A stretch of 53,045 nt of DNA from Clostridiales bacterium (GCA_019415645.1 DXYV01000016.1:1-53045), one strand, 5' to 3'; numbered from the stretch's first letter, positions 31,129 through 40,418 are shown. The notes: generated by a model not told the origin, from the sequence alone. Made by a program: numbers and translations.

Positions 31129-33720
31129 TCATCCATTGGTTTTGGTCATATGCTGGGCGGCCGACTTGAGCATCAGCTTTTTGGTTCCCACATTGTCAAA
31201 GGCGACCTCGATCAGCGCGTCGCCCCCCATCTTCTGGACCGAGAGCACCATACCCTTGCCGAAAGCCTTATGCTGCACCATATCTCCCTTGCGGTATTCG
31301 GGCAGCGCCGCGCCGGCCGGCCGGGCCGGCGGGGTATAGCCCACCGCGGCCGGTCGGCTTCCCACGGTGCGGGCCGCCGGTCGGGATGGAGCTGCGGACG
31401 GTGTCCGGGCCGCTTCCCGCCAGGACGGTCCCGCCGCCCGGCTTCCGTAGGTCCCATAGGTCTGGGCGGTCCGACCCGGACTGCCGTAAGCTCCGCTCCG
31501 CGCAAAGCCCTCCTCCAAGGTGGCAAATCCGCCGGGGGCGTTGTCCCAATCGCCGCCAAATTCCTGGGAAAAGGGCGCCCGTCCGCTGTGCTCCAGCAGG
31601 GTTTCGGGAATCTCGCGGATAAACCGGGAAGGCCGGTTGCTGGAGGTACGGCCGTACAGCATCCGCTGATTCGCCGTCGTGAGATAAAGCTCCTGCTTGG
31701 CCCGGGTCATGGCCACATAGCACAGCCGGCGCTCCTCCTCCATCTCCTCCGGCTCGCCGATGGTGCGCTGGCCGGGGAAGATCCCGTCCTCCATGGCGAT
31801 CAGAAAGACCACGGGAAACTCCAGGCCCTTGGCCCCGTGCATGGTCATCATCTGGACCCGCTCCTCCTTGGGCTTGCGGGCCCGGCTGTCGTCCTCGTCG
31901 TCCTGGTCGCCCAGCTGCTCGTCCAGCGCCATCTCCTCCAGGAAGCCTGTGAGGGTGGCGGGCACGTCGTTCTCCCGCGCCCGGTTGAGGTAATCCTGAA
32001 TGATGGATTTGAACTCCATCAGCCGGTCCAGCCGTCGCTGGTTTTCTGGCGTCTTTTTGGCCTCCAGCGCCGCCTGGTAGCCGCTGGCCTTCAGCAGGTA
32101 TTCATACAGCTCGGGCAGCGGCAGGTACTCCGCCTTCTCCCGCAGGTCCAGCATCAGGTCCCGGAACGCCAGAAGCTTGGCGTTGGTCTTGCCCAGCTCT
32201 GCCAGCTGCGCCGGATCGGTGAGCACGCCGAAGATGCTTCCCCCGTGGCCGGCGGCCACCGCCTCCAGCTGCTCCACGGTCCGCTCGCCGATTCCACGGG
32301 CGGGCACATTGATGATGCGCTTGAGGCGCAGGTTGTCCCCAGCGTTCTGCATCACATACAGATACGCCATGACGTCCCGAATTTCCGCCGACCCCGTCAT
32401 GGGGTGGCGCATATAGACGTCGATGCCGCTGCGCACCAGGGTCTGGTACACCACGTTGGAATTGGTGTTGTTGCGGTACAGGATGGCGAAGTCGTTCTCC
32501 TTCCGGCCATTCTGCAGGCCGGTGAGGATCTGGGTCAGAACATACTGGGCCTCCTCGTGCTCGTTGGCCGCGGTATAGCAGTGGATCTTCTCCCCCTGGT
32601 CGTGGTCGGTCCAGAGCTCCTTGCCCTTGCGGCCCTGGTTGTGGCGGATGACGGCGTTGGACGCCTCCAGAATGTTCTTGGTGGAGCGGTAATTCTGCTC
32701 CAGGCGGATCACCCGCGCCCCCTTGTACTGCTGCTCAAAAGAGAGGATGTTCTCGATGGTGGCGCCCCGGAACCGGTAGATGGACTGGTCGTCGTCGCCC
32801 ACCACGCAGATGTTCTCCCATTTCCCCGCCAGCAGGGCCGCCAGCCGGTACTGAAGGTTGTTGGTGTCCTGGTACTCGTCGATGAGGACATAGCGGAATT
32901 TGTTCTGATAATAGGCGCGCACCTGCTCGTCCTGCTCCAGCAGACGCACGGTATGGAGGATAATGTCGTCAAAATCCAGCGCCCCCGCGTCCCACAGCCG
33001 CTTTTCGTAGGCGGTATAGACTTGGGCGATCTTGGTCAGGCGGAAGTCGCCGGACTTGGCGCACTCGGCCAGGTACTGGGCGGACAGCTTCCCCGCGTCC
33101 TTGGCCCGGGAGATATATCCCAATACGGTACGCGGGTTGAACTGCTTGTCGTCCATGCCCAGCTCCTTCAGCGCGTCCTTGATCACCCGGAGGGAGTCGT
33201 CCGTGTCGTAAATGGTAAACGAGGTGGGAAAGCCCAGCTTGTCGATGTCCCGCCGCAGGATTCGCACGCAGGCGGAATGGAAGGTGGAGGCCCAGATGTC
33301 GTTGGCCGAGGGTCCCAGCATCCGGTTCAGCCGTTCCTTCAGCTCCCCTGCCGCCTTGTTGGTGAACGTGATGGCGATGATGGACCAGGGCGCCGCCGGG
33401 TCCAGGGCGCACAGGCGGTCCGCCCGCTCCTTCTGCTCCGGGTCCGGCCGCTTGACATAGTCCTGCAAAAAGGCCAGGTCCGCTTCCGTCACCCACTCCG
33501 GCACCTCGTCGCTGTCCGAGCCCCGGCCGAACCGCATCAGGTTGGCCACCCGGTGAATCAGCACCGTGGTCTTTCCGCTGCCCGCTCCGGCCAGAAGCAG
33601 CAGGGGCCCCTCCGTGGCCAGCACGGCTTTCCGCTGCTCCGGATTCAAGTTTTGATAATTCAGGGCAATGGCTTCCCGCCGCGCCCGGCAAAAGTCCAGC
33701 TCCTGCGCTTGTGTCAGCAT
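31129..33720 (-). CDS. pcrA: ATP-dependent DNA helicase PcrA/UvrD
   Basis: 863-residue superfamily 1A helicase acting in nucleotide excision repair and removal of recombinase or polymerase from DNA. Visible motifs: NPEQRKAVLA (Q motif), Walker A AGAGSGKTT, ITFTNKAAGELKER (Ia), LIDEYQDTN (II), GDDDQSIYRFRGA (III), LEQNYRSTKNIL (IV), MTMHGAKGLEFPVVF (V), and YVAMTRAKQELYL (VI). The last ~60 residues form the Tudor-like PcrA tail (GDMVQHKAFGKGMVL) that contacts RNA polymerase, after a low-complexity Pro/Ala/Arg linker. AAGGAG lies 10 bases before the ATG and a clear promoter lies upstream. Confidence 0.96.
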   Translation of the reverse strand: MLTQAQELDFCRARREAIALNYQNLNPEQRKAVLATEGPLLLLAGAGSGKTTVLIHRVANLMRFGRGSDSDEVPEWVTEADLAFLQDYVKRPDPEQKERADRLCALDPAAPWSIIAITFTNKAAGELKERLNRMLGPSANDIWASTFHSACVRILRRDIDKLGFPTSFTIYDTDDSLRVIKDALKELGMDDKQFNPRTVLGYISRAKDAGKLSAQYLAECAKSGDFRLTKIAQVYTAYEKRLWDAGALDFDDIILHTVRLLEQDEQVRAYYQNKFRYVLIDEYQDTNNLQYRLAALLAGKWENICVVGDDDQSIYRFRGATIENILSFEQQYKGARVIRLEQNYRSTKNILEASNAVIRHNQGRKGKELWTDHDQGEKIHCYTAANEHEEAQYVLTQILTGLQNGRKENDFAILYRNNTNSNVVYQTLVRSGIDVYMRHPMTGSAEIRDVMAYLYVMQNAGDNLRLKRIINVPARGIGERTVEQLEAVAAGHGGSIFGVLTDPAQLAELGKTNAKLLAFRDLMLDLREKAEYLPLPELYEYLLKASGYQAALEAKKTPENQRRLDRLMEFKSIIQDYLNRARENDVPATLTGFLEEMALDEQLGDQDDEDDSRARKPKEERVQMMTMHGAKGLEFPVVFLIAMEDGIFPGQRTIGEPEEMEEERRLCYVAMTRAKQELYLTTANQRMLYGRTSSNRPSRFIREIPETLLEHSGRAPFSQEFGGDWDNAPGGFATLEEGFARSGAYGSPGRTAQTYGTYGSRAAGPSWREAARTPSAAPSRPAARTVGSRPAAVGYTPPARPAGAALPEYRKGDMVQHKAFGKGMVLSVQKMGGDALIEVAFDNVGTKKLMLKSAAQHMTKTNG

Positions 33721-33790
33721 GGATCATACGCTCCTTGGCAAGGGCGGAGCCGCCCACAGGGTGGACGGCTCCGTCGAATTCTGTGCCTCT

Positions 33791-33819
33791 ATTGTAGCGA
33801 AAAACCGGGACCGGGTCAA
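33791..33819 (-). promoter_or_regulatory. Promoter of pcrA
   Basis: Minus strand: TTGACC at 33819-33814, 17-base spacer, TACAAT at 33796-33791. The leader between it and pcrA contains a GGGCGG/CCGCCC hairpin (about 33742-33755). Confidence 0.75.
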
Positions 33820-33870
33820 TCGTCATTCCGCCGAGTTTTTCTATTCAGCCTGGAAGCATACCCTTCCCTC

Positions 33871-33899
33871 TTGTATTTTGTTCCATAGTTTGTTAAACT
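33871..33899 (+). promoter_or_regulatory. Promoter of the P1-family peptidase gene
   Basis: TTGTAT (33871-33876), 17-base spacer, TAAACT (33894-33899), about 47 bases before the ATG. Confidence 0.5.
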
Positions 33900-33946
33900 G
33901 TTCACAAGTCATGCAACCTTTGAACGCTTTATCTGGAGGGGTCTTT

Positions 33947-34990
33947 ATGCCGCAAAAACGCGCCCGTGATTTTGGCCTTACCATCGGTTCCCTGCCCTGC
34001 GGGCCCAGAAACCGCATTACCGACGTGCCCGGCGTCACCGTGGGACACCAGACCATCGACACCGACCGCTTCAAAACCGGCGTCACCGTGGTGATGCCCT
34101 GTCCGGAAAATCCCTTTTTCCACAAGCTTCCTGCCGCCGCCTTTGTGCTCAACGGCTTCGGCAAGACGCTGGGCCTGATGCAGCTGCAGGAGCTGGGAAT
34201 GCTGGAGACCCCCATCGCCCTGACCAACACCCTGAACGTGGGTCTGGTCCACGACGCCCTGGTGGGGTACATGATCGACCGCTGCCGCCGGGACGGCAAG
34301 GACGATCTGCGCTCGGTCAATCCCATTGTCTGCGAGTGCTGCGACGGCACCCTCAACGACATTCAGGGCCGTCCGGTCCACCGGGAACATGTGCTGGCTG
34401 CCATTGCCGCCGCGGGGGAGGTCTTTGACGAGGGAGACATCGGCGCGGGCAAGGGAATGATCTGCCACGGGCTCAAAGGCGGAATTGGCTCGGCCTCCCG
34501 CGTCATGACCGTGGACGGACAGGACTATACCCTGGGCGTACTGGTGCTCACCAACCACGGCCGCCTGGCCGATCTGACCATCGGCGGCGACCATCTGGGC
34601 CCTGCTCTGGCGGAGGAGCTGGCCCAGTATGCCCCGGATAAGGGCTCCTGCATCGTCATCGCCGCCACCGACCTTCCTCTGGATTCCCGGCAGCTGGGCC
34701 GGGTGGTCCGCCGGGCCTCGGTGGGTCTGGCGCGGCTTGGCTCCTACATCGGCCAGGGCAGCGGCGAGGTGTTCCTGGGCTTCTCCACCGCCAACCCCTT
34801 CGACCCCAGAACAGAGACCGCCCTGCGTCCCGGTCTGCTCTGCTCCGACGACGTCCTCGACCTTCCCTTCCGGGCCATCGCGGAGTGCACGGAGGAGGCA
34901 GTGCTCAATTCCCTGCTCACCGCCCATACGGTCACCGGCTTCCAGGGCCGGCAGATCTTCCGCCTGACCCAATTCCGGGACCAGTTCTGA
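33947..34990 (+). CDS. P1-family (S58, DmpA-like) aminopeptidase
   Basis: 347 residues of the DmpA/ornithine-acetyltransferase-like autoprocessing fold. The precursor is expected to self-cleave before the Ser in GGIGSASR (around residue 185), making the nucleophile of the mature enzyme. NTLNVGLVHDAL and the VTDVPGVTVGH-like N-terminus (RITDVPGVTVGHQTID) are family signatures. Members release N-terminal D- or L-amino acids or beta-peptides; the substrate here is unknown. GGAGGGG sits 6 bases before the ATG. The gene is monocistronic with a strong terminator. Confidence 0.9.
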   Translation: MPQKRARDFGLTIGSLPCGPRNRITDVPGVTVGHQTIDTDRFKTGVTVVMPCPENPFFHKLPAAAFVLNGFGKTLGLMQLQELGMLETPIALTNTLNVGLVHDALVGYMIDRCRRDGKDDLRSVNPIVCECCDGTLNDIQGRPVHREHVLAAIAAAGEVFDEGDIGAGKGMICHGLKGGIGSASRVMTVDGQDYTLGVLVLTNHGRLADLTIGGDHLGPALAEELAQYAPDKGSCIVIAATDLPLDSRQLGRVVRRASVGLARLGSYIGQGSGEVFLGFSTANPFDPRTETALRPGLLCSDDVLDLPFRAIAECTEEAVLNSLLTAHTVTGFQGRQIFRLTQFRDQF

Positions 34991-35064
34991 CACCGATGCC
35001 ACGCTCCGTTCCAATCTCTTCCGCCCATTTCTTGGAGCTAATCGTCCCCTTTCCCTCATAAATC

Positions 35065-35098
35065 AAGCCGGCCGGTGCAGTGCACCGGCCGGCTTTTT
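35065..35098. terminator. Bidirectional terminator
   Basis: A GC-rich palindrome (arms about 35065-35079 and 35081-35095) with T tracts on both sides, between the convergent peptidase and spoIIR genes. Confidence 0.85.
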
Positions 35099-35101
35099 CT
35101 G

Positions 35102-35734
35102 TTAAGTGAAATTCCTTTTCAGCTCATCCCACAGCTCCAGGAGCTTGAATTTGACCACATAGCCCTCGTCCTCGCCGGTAATCAGGCTGATCTCTCCCTC
35201 CGACAAGCCCGCCATAGCCGCGGTGGACTCCACGGATTCGCTCACTGCCCCCAGGCACAGCGGCGGGAACACCACACACCACCAGTTCCGGCCCGCGCCT
35301 TCCCCAATGACCACCCGCAGCGCGGTATAGGTACCGGCCGGCAGGGCAAAGTCCTCATATTCCTTCGTGGGGAACCAGGTCTCCTCCAGGCTCACAGTCA
35401 CAGGATAGGAATAGCCCGCCTCCGCCACCACTTCGGCCCCTGCTTCCGCCAGCGGCCGAAGCTGTTCCGTCAGCCGCTGCTCCGCCTCTTCCCGGCTGGT
35501 CACGCCCTCTAAGCAGTATTCTGCCTGGGCCAGCACCGCGTCCCGCACCTCCAGCTTGAGGGACTGGTCCGCTTCGGAATCCGAGTTGGCCAGCACATGC
35601 AGCCGCAGAACGTCTCCGGCCAGGGCGCTCTGCTGTCCGTTGAGCCAAATTCCCAAAATCAGCGCTCCGGCAAAGGCCATCAGCAGGGCGGTCTCCCAGC
35701 GTCTGAGCTTCCCGGCAGTCGTCGTCGTTTTCAT
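35102..35734 (-). CDS. spoIIR: Stage II sporulation protein R
   Basis: 210 residues. N-terminal membrane/signal segment (about 15-33), then the SpoIIR core with RLHVLANSDSEADQSLKLEVRDAVL and WWCVVFPPLC. In spore formers SpoIIR is made in the forespore and secreted to activate SpoIIGA processing of pro-sigma-E in the mother cell. This marks the organism as an endospore former or recent descendant. The ATG at 35734 is chosen because GGATGGTG lies 6 bases upstream; a much longer frame upstream crosses the terminator and is not coding. Confidence 0.93.
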   Translation of the reverse strand: MKTTTTAGKLRRWETALLMAFAGALILGIWLNGQQSALAGDVLRLHVLANSDSEADQSLKLEVRDAVLAQAEYCLEGVTSREEAEQRLTEQLRPLAEAGAEVVAEAGYSYPVTVSLEETWFPTKEYEDFALPAGTYTALRVVIGEGAGRNWWCVVFPPLCLGAVSESVESTAAMAGLSEGEISLITGEDEGYVVKFKLLELWDELKRNFT

Positions 35735-35787
35735 GGCAAACACCATCCTAAGTAGGTTTCCCTGCTCCGGGGCGGCGTTTTCCGAAG

Positions 35788-35837
35788 AAAAAACACCGTC
35801 CCATGCAGAGTTACCTACATTCTGGACGGTGTTTTTT
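35788..35837. terminator. Terminator with 22-base loop between ispE and spoIIR
   Basis: A 14-bp stem (35788-35801 with 35824-35837) flanked by A and T runs, so it works in both directions. It ends the ispE transcript four bases after the ispE stop. The loop is unusually long for a terminator. Confidence 0.8.
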
Positions 35838-35841
35838 GCTT

Positions 35842-36690
35842 TTATACCGGTTTGCAGAAAAAAACATCCCGATACTGCCGTTTCAGGTCCGCCTGGGCAG
35901 CCTGAGCCTGGTCCAGTTCCGTGAACAGGCCGAATACCGTGGGACCGGTGCCGCTCATGCACGCGCCCAGGGCCCCGTTGGAGATCAGGATATGCTTGAT
36001 CTCCTGCACCGTTTTGGCCTGCCGGGTGGGAAGGACGTCCTCAAATACGTTATACATCCGCCGGGAGACTCCAATCAGGTCGCCGGCCTCCAGCGCCGCC
36101 AGCACGCCCTCCGTATCGGGACGGCACCGCAGCTTGACCCCCCGCAGCAGCCCGAAAAGCTCGGGCGTGGAGATGGAAAAAGCGGGCTTGCAGATCACAA
36201 TTTGGCAGTCAGGCAGGGGGGGGAGCGCTGTCAAGCGTTCTCCCTTGCCTTCAGCCAATGCGGTGCCGCCCAGCACACAATAGGGCACATCGGAGCCCAC
36301 TTGCGCCCCCAATCGGGCCAATTCCTGTGGAGGCAGTCCGGCCCCTGTGGCCTCGTTCAGGGCGCGGAGCACCGCGGCGGCGTCTGAGCTCCCGCCCGCC
36401 ATGCCCGCGCACACCGGGATGCGCTTGTGGATGTCGATGGACAGGTTCAAAGTGCGTCCCGTGGCGGCCAAAAAGCAGCGGGCCGCCTTGGCCGCCAGGT
36501 TGCGGTCGTCGTCCGGCAAAAAGCTCAGGTCGGTACGCACCGCCACCCGATCCCCTTCCCCCAGCTCCAGGGTCAGGTCGTCCCGCAGATCTACCGACTG
36601 CATGACCATACGCAGGTCATGGTAGCCGTCCGCCCGCCGTCCCAGCACATCCAGGGTCAAATTCAGTTTTGCACAGGCATGGACCAGCAT
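35842..36690 (-). CDS. ispE: 4-diphosphocytidyl-2-C-methyl-D-erythritol kinase
   Basis: 282-residue GHMP kinase of the MEP isoprenoid pathway; phosphorylates CDP-ME at O2. Motifs: AKLNLTLDVLGRRADGYHDL (substrate-binding N-terminus), glycine-rich ATP loop PVCAGMAGGSSDAAA, and MSGTGPTVFGLF near the C-terminus. The ATG at 36690 has AGGAGG 6 bases upstream; 11 more codons upstream are not family sequence. It starts 29 bases after the DUF1015 gene stop. Confidence 0.96.
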   Translation of the reverse strand: MLVHACAKLNLTLDVLGRRADGYHDLRMVMQSVDLRDDLTLELGEGDRVAVRTDLSFLPDDDRNLAAKAARCFLAATGRTLNLSIDIHKRIPVCAGMAGGSSDAAAVLRALNEATGAGLPPQELARLGAQVGSDVPYCVLGGTALAEGKGERLTALPPLPDCQIVICKPAFSISTPELFGLLRGVKLRCRPDTEGVLAALEAGDLIGVSRRMYNVFEDVLPTRQAKTVQEIKHILISNGALGACMSGTGPTVFGLFTELDQAQAAQADLKRQYRDVFFCKPV

Positions 36691-36719
36691 TGCGCGCCTC
36701 CTGTTCGCTGTATCTGCGG

Positions 36720-38006
36720 TCACCGGATTTTTCGGGCCTCCAGATAGAACCGTTTGTCGTTGGCGTGACCCATGGAGAAGGTCTTGCGGGGCAGTACTCC
36801 GTCAAAGATGACGGTGGGGAACAGCTGCCGCTTCTCCATGGCGGGCAGCAGGAAGGCAAGGTTCCCCTCTTTGCGGCCCAGCCCGCGGGCCACCTCGTCC
36901 CCATGGATATAGTCAATTCGGCCGCCATGAGCGGGCAGATAGTCGTCCAGGAAGCTCTGGAGGGTCCCCACCGGGAGCTGGGCCGTGGGATGGGGCACGG
37001 TGATTCGGCCTGCGCCCTCCGCGTGCAGAAACTCGATCACATGGCCCTCACCCTGGCCCAGGTGGGCCCCCTCGTAGGCCGCCAGGAAGTCCTGCAGCAG
37101 CGCTTTGGGGTCCACGCCGAACAGGACCCGGTGGATGGGCTCAAACTCCAGAGACGCGTCGTGCAGGTTGGTCAGCTCCACCAGGGCGTACCGGGCGGGC
37201 AGGTCGGCCCACTGTTCCTGGGGCACGAACTCCTTCTGCCGCTCGTAACAGGCTTTGGCGGTGGCCAGGGAGTGGTTTCCGTCCCCCACCGCGAACAGCA
37301 GCACCGGCTTTCCGGGGGCCTGATACCGCTTTTCAAAGGTCTCCGGCTGCGCCAGCGCGGTCAGCGCGGCCGCCACCGTCTCCATCTGGGCTTGGTTCAG
37401 CCGCCAGCCCCGGATGTGGCCGCCCCGCTCCATCAGCTCGAAGTCGTAGACCTCCTCCATCGCCTCCGTCTGGGCGGCCAGGGGCTCGATCACGGTTTTC
37501 TGAGGGTCGTCGGTCAGCAGCAGGACATGGGGCAGCTCGATGGGCGCGTTTTTGCGCACCTTCACCCGGGGCGGGATTCGGGTGAGCACAGTCCCCTCCG
37601 TGGCGCGAATCAGCGTGGACGCGCCGGGCTCGTAGTCGTATTGCTCCAGGTCCACCATGCCCACCAGACCGTGCCGCACCTTGCCGCCGTCCAGGGTGCG
37701 CTCCACATAGATCAGGCTGTCCGGATAGGTACGGAACCGGTCCTCCCGCAGATAGTGGGCCATCGTCAGGTTGATCTCAGTGATATCCTGCTCCACATTG
37801 GGGCCCTCCAGACTGCTCTCCGGCAGAATCAGATGGAGAGCCGAAGGCGCGGCGCCCACATAGCGTTCCACCCGCTCCCAGTATTCCGGCTGGGACGTAT
37901 ATTGGTCACAGGCCACCACCGACCATTTGGACAGGTCGCAATCCTGTGGAAGCAGGATGTCAGCCGGCCGGAAGGGCAGCGCGTCAAACGCGGACTGATT
38001 GTTCAT
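36720..38006 (-). CDS. DUF1015 family protein
   Basis: 428 residues, cytosolic. Recognisable by AFDALPFRPADILLP at the start, VVACDQYTSQPEYWERVE, and FAVGDGNHSLATAKACYE in the middle, where DGNHS is the family hallmark. The function is not established. As I recall, in Clostridia the family often lies beside serine biosynthesis genes, and here the next gene upstream encodes a ThrH-type phosphoserine phosphatase, which supports a role around serine. GGGGAGA lies 6 bases before the ATG at 38006. Confidence 0.88.
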   Translation of the reverse strand: MNNQSAFDALPFRPADILLPQDCDLSKWSVVACDQYTSQPEYWERVERYVGAAPSALHLILPESSLEGPNVEQDITEINLTMAHYLREDRFRTYPDSLIYVERTLDGGKVRHGLVGMVDLEQYDYEPGASTLIRATEGTVLTRIPPRVKVRKNAPIELPHVLLLTDDPQKTVIEPLAAQTEAMEEVYDFELMERGGHIRGWRLNQAQMETVAAALTALAQPETFEKRYQAPGKPVLLFAVGDGNHSLATAKACYERQKEFVPQEQWADLPARYALVELTNLHDASLEFEPIHRVLFGVDPKALLQDFLAAYEGAHLGQGEGHVIEFLHAEGAGRITVPHPTAQLPVGTLQSFLDDYLPAHGGRIDYIHGDEVARGLGRKEGNLAFLLPAMEKRQLFPTVIFDGVLPRKTFSMGHANDKRFYLEARKIR

Positions 38007-38032
38007 AGTCGTCTCTCCCCGCAGTGGTATCG

Positions 38033-38635
38033 TCAATCCATCGCCCGGCGGATGGCCGCCAGGAGCTCGTCAAAGGTCTCATAGGCGAGCAGTTCGGGAT
38101 GGTCGGCCCGGATCTTCTCCGTGCTCTTGAACAGGAAGCCCGCCTTGCTGGACTGAATCATGCCCAGGTCGTTGTAACTGTCTCCGCTGGCGATGGTCTC
38201 ATAGCCAATGGACTGGAGCGCCTTCACCGTGGTCAGCTTGGACTGAGGGCAGCGCATCCGGTAGCCCGTGATCGCGCCGTCGGGCGCGACCTCCAGCGTG
38301 TTGCAGAAAATGGTGGGCCAGTTCAGCTTCTCCATCAGCGGCTTGGCGAACTGCTCAAAGGTGTCGCTGAGGATAATCACCTGCGTCATGGTCCGCAGCT
38401 CGTCCAGAAAATCCCTGGCGCCGGGCAGCGGGTCGATGGTGGCGATGGTGTTCTGAATCTCCTTCAGGCCCAGGTGATGCTCCTTCAGGATGTTCAGACG
38501 GTACTGCATGAGCTTGTCGTAATCGGGCTCGTCCCGGGTAGTGCGCTTGAGCTCGGGGATTCCGGTGGCCTCCGCGAAGGCGATCCAGATCTCCGGCACC
38601 AGCACGCCTTCCATATCCAGACATACGATGTACAT
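38033..38635 (-). CDS. thrH: Phosphoserine phosphatase / homoserine phosphotransferase ThrH
   Basis: 200-residue HAD enzyme. CLDMEGVLVPEIWIAFAEATG (motif I: Asp-x-Glu in place of Asp-x-Asp, as in ThrH), TTRDEPDYDKLM, ILSDTF (motif II), and SGDSYNDLGM (motif IV). ThrH removes phosphate from phosphoserine and can move it to homoserine. The start MYIVCLDMEG is as in the family. It lies between an aminotransferase gene and the DUF1015 gene, consistent with an amino-acid cluster. Confidence 0.93.
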   Translation of the reverse strand: MYIVCLDMEGVLVPEIWIAFAEATGIPELKRTTRDEPDYDKLMQYRLNILKEHHLGLKEIQNTIATIDPLPGARDFLDELRTMTQVIILSDTFEQFAKPLMEKLNWPTIFCNTLEVAPDGAITGYRMRCPQSKLTTVKALQSIGYETIASGDSYNDLGMIQSSKAGFLFKSTEKIRADHPELLAYETFDELLAAIRRAMD

Positions 38636-38682
38636 GGTTGCTTTCTCCCTTTCTGCGCTCGCCCGGACGGGCGGAGCGGCGG

Positions 38683-39855
38683 TTACTGTTTGTTCAGGCC
38701 GGTCAGGAAGCACTCCAGACGGCTGAGCGCCTCTCCCAGATCGTGCATGGATGCGGCATAGCAGCAGCGTACAAAGCCCTCGCCGCCCAGTCCGAAGGCG
38801 GAGCCGGAGATGACCGCCACCTTTTGCTCCTTCAGGAAGCGCTCACAGAACTCGTCCGAGGACAGCCCGGTGGAGCGGATGTCCGGGAATACGTAAAACG
38901 CGCCCTTGGGCTCGAACACCGGCAGGCCCACCCGGCGCAGGCCCTCCACCAGATAGCGGCGGCGGCCGTCGTACTCGTCGCGCATGGCCTCGATGTCCTT
39001 GTCGCCGTTGCGCATGGCCTCGATGGCCGCGTACTGGCTGGTGGTGGGCGCGGACATGATGCCGAACTGGTGCAGCTTGGTCATCTGCTGCACGATCTCC
39101 GGCGGAGCGCACAGATAGCCCAGCCGCCAGCCGGTCATGGAATATGCCTTGGAAAATCCGTTGACCACAATGGTATGCTCATACATACCGGGGATATTGG
39201 CGATGGAGACATGGTGCTGGCCGTAGGTCAGCTCAGCGTAGATCTCGTCGGAAATCACCATCACGTCGGTCTCCCGCAGGACCTCCGCGATGGCCTCCAG
39301 GTCCGCGCGCTCCATGATGCCGCCCGTGGGATTGCAGGGGAAGGGCAGCACCACCGCCTTGGTCTTGTCGGTCAGAACGCTCTTCAGCTTCTCCGGCGTG
39401 AGCCGGAACTCATCCTCCACGGACAGCTCCAGATACACCGGCGTGCCCCCCGCCATCTCCACCAGGGGGCCGTAGCATACGAAGGAGGGCACCGGCACGA
39501 TGACCTCGTCCCCCGGATTGACCAGGCAGCGAATGGCAAGGTCGATTCCTTCACTGCCGCCGACGGTCACCAAAATCTGATCGTTGAAGCGGTAATGCAG
39601 GTCAAACCGGCGTGCCATATAAGCCGAGATCTCCCGGCGCAGGTCGGCCATGCCGGCGTTGGAGGTGTACTTGGTAAAGCCCTTCTCCAGGGAGTAGATT
39701 CCCGCGTCCCGGATGTGCCAGGGGGTGATGAAGTCCGGCTCGCCCACGCCCAGGGAAATGGCGTCCTTCATCTCCTCCAGGATGTCAAAAAATTTGCGGA
39801 TTCCGGAGGGCTTGACGTTCTGAATCCGCCGGGAGAGAATTTCCTGGTAATTCAT
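38683..39855 (-). CDS. PLP-dependent class I/II aminotransferase
   Basis: 390 residues, fold type I. SLGVGEPDF, KYTSNAGMADLR, PCNPTGGIM (substrate Asn), VISDEIYAEL (PLP-binding Asp/Tyr) and NGFSKAYSMTGWRLGY with the PLP lysine. This resembles the aspartate/aromatic or alanine transaminase subgroup coded next to Lrp-like regulators in Firmicutes. The start at 39855 overlaps the lrp stop by 4 bases (ATGA), so it is translationally coupled to the regulator. Confidence 0.92.
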   Translation of the reverse strand: MNYQEILSRRIQNVKPSGIRKFFDILEEMKDAISLGVGEPDFITPWHIRDAGIYSLEKGFTKYTSNAGMADLRREISAYMARRFDLHYRFNDQILVTVGGSEGIDLAIRCLVNPGDEVIVPVPSFVCYGPLVEMAGGTPVYLELSVEDEFRLTPEKLKSVLTDKTKAVVLPFPCNPTGGIMERADLEAIAEVLRETDVMVISDEIYAELTYGQHHVSIANIPGMYEHTIVVNGFSKAYSMTGWRLGYLCAPPEIVQQMTKLHQFGIMSAPTTSQYAAIEAMRNGDKDIEAMRDEYDGRRRYLVEGLRRVGLPVFEPKGAFYVFPDIRSTGLSSDEFCERFLKEQKVAVISGSAFGLGGEGFVRCCYAASMHDLGEALSRLECFLTGLNKQ

Positions 39856-40331
39856 ACAAAAATCCACTCCTTCGGCTGTTCTTCCCGGGCCTCGAAAATC
39901 AGGTGCTTCTCCTTATATTTATGGAGAATAAAGTGGGTGGCCGTCCCGGTCACGTCCTCCAGCGGCGCCAGCCGCTCGCCCACGAACTGCGCCACTTCCT
40001 TCAGGCTACGGCCGGAAATGATTACCGTCAGGTCAAACGCGCCGCTCATCAGATAGACGCTCTCCACCTCTTCGTACTGGTAAATGCGCTCGGCGACGCG
40101 GTCAAAGCCCTCGCCCCGCTGGGGGGTCACCTTGACCTCGATCAAGGCGGTCACTGCTTCCCGGTCCGTGCGGTCCCAGTCGACGATTGCCTTATATCCC
40201 AGGATGACCTTGTCCTCCTCATATTTGCGGATGGCTGCGGCCACCTCTTCCTCCGACATCCCGGTCATCGAAGCCAGCTGCGCGCGGGTCAGCGTGCAGT
40301 CGTCCTCCAGAAGCTGAAGCAGTTTTTTCAT
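39852..40331 (-). CDS. Lrp/AsnC-family transcriptional regulator
   Basis: 159 residues: N-terminal winged helix-turn-helix (CTLTRAQLASMTGMSEEEVAAAIRKYEE, about 12-40) and C-terminal RAM/AsnC ligand domain (about 65-150; YLMSGAFDLTVIISGRSLKEV). It probably senses an amino acid and controls its own operon with the coupled aminotransferase. GGAGG sits 8 bases before the ATG. A good promoter and an inverted repeat lie upstream. Confidence 0.93.
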   Translation of the reverse strand: MKKLLQLLEDDCTLTRAQLASMTGMSEEEVAAAIRKYEEDKVILGYKAIVDWDRTDREAVTALIEVKVTPQRGEGFDRVAERIYQYEEVESVYLMSGAFDLTVIISGRSLKEVAQFVGERLAPLEDVTGTATHFILHKYKEKHLIFEAREEQPKEWIFV

Positions 40332-40357
40332 GGGCTTGTTCCTCCTTAATAAAAGCG

Positions 40358-40380
40358 TATGCCATGTTTGAAACGGCATA
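40358..40380 (-). promoter_or_regulatory. Inverted repeat in lrp leader, possible autoregulatory site
   Basis: TATGCC (40358-40363) and GGCATA (40375-40380) around an 11-base centre, between the promoter and the ATG of the Lrp-type gene. Confidence 0.45.
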
Positions 40381-40389
40381 TATTACTTT

Positions 40390-40418
40390 ATTATATCGTT
40401 TCCCTTCCGCAATAGCAA
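40390..40418 (-). promoter_or_regulatory. Promoter of the lrp-aminotransferase operon
   Basis: Minus strand: TTGCTA at 40418-40413, 17-base spacer, TATAAT at 40395-40390. Confidence 0.75.

Noticed and set aside
34991..35064. Additional small gene between the peptidase and spoIIR
   Set aside because: No start with a ribosome site and no family-like sequence; the space leads only to the shared terminator.
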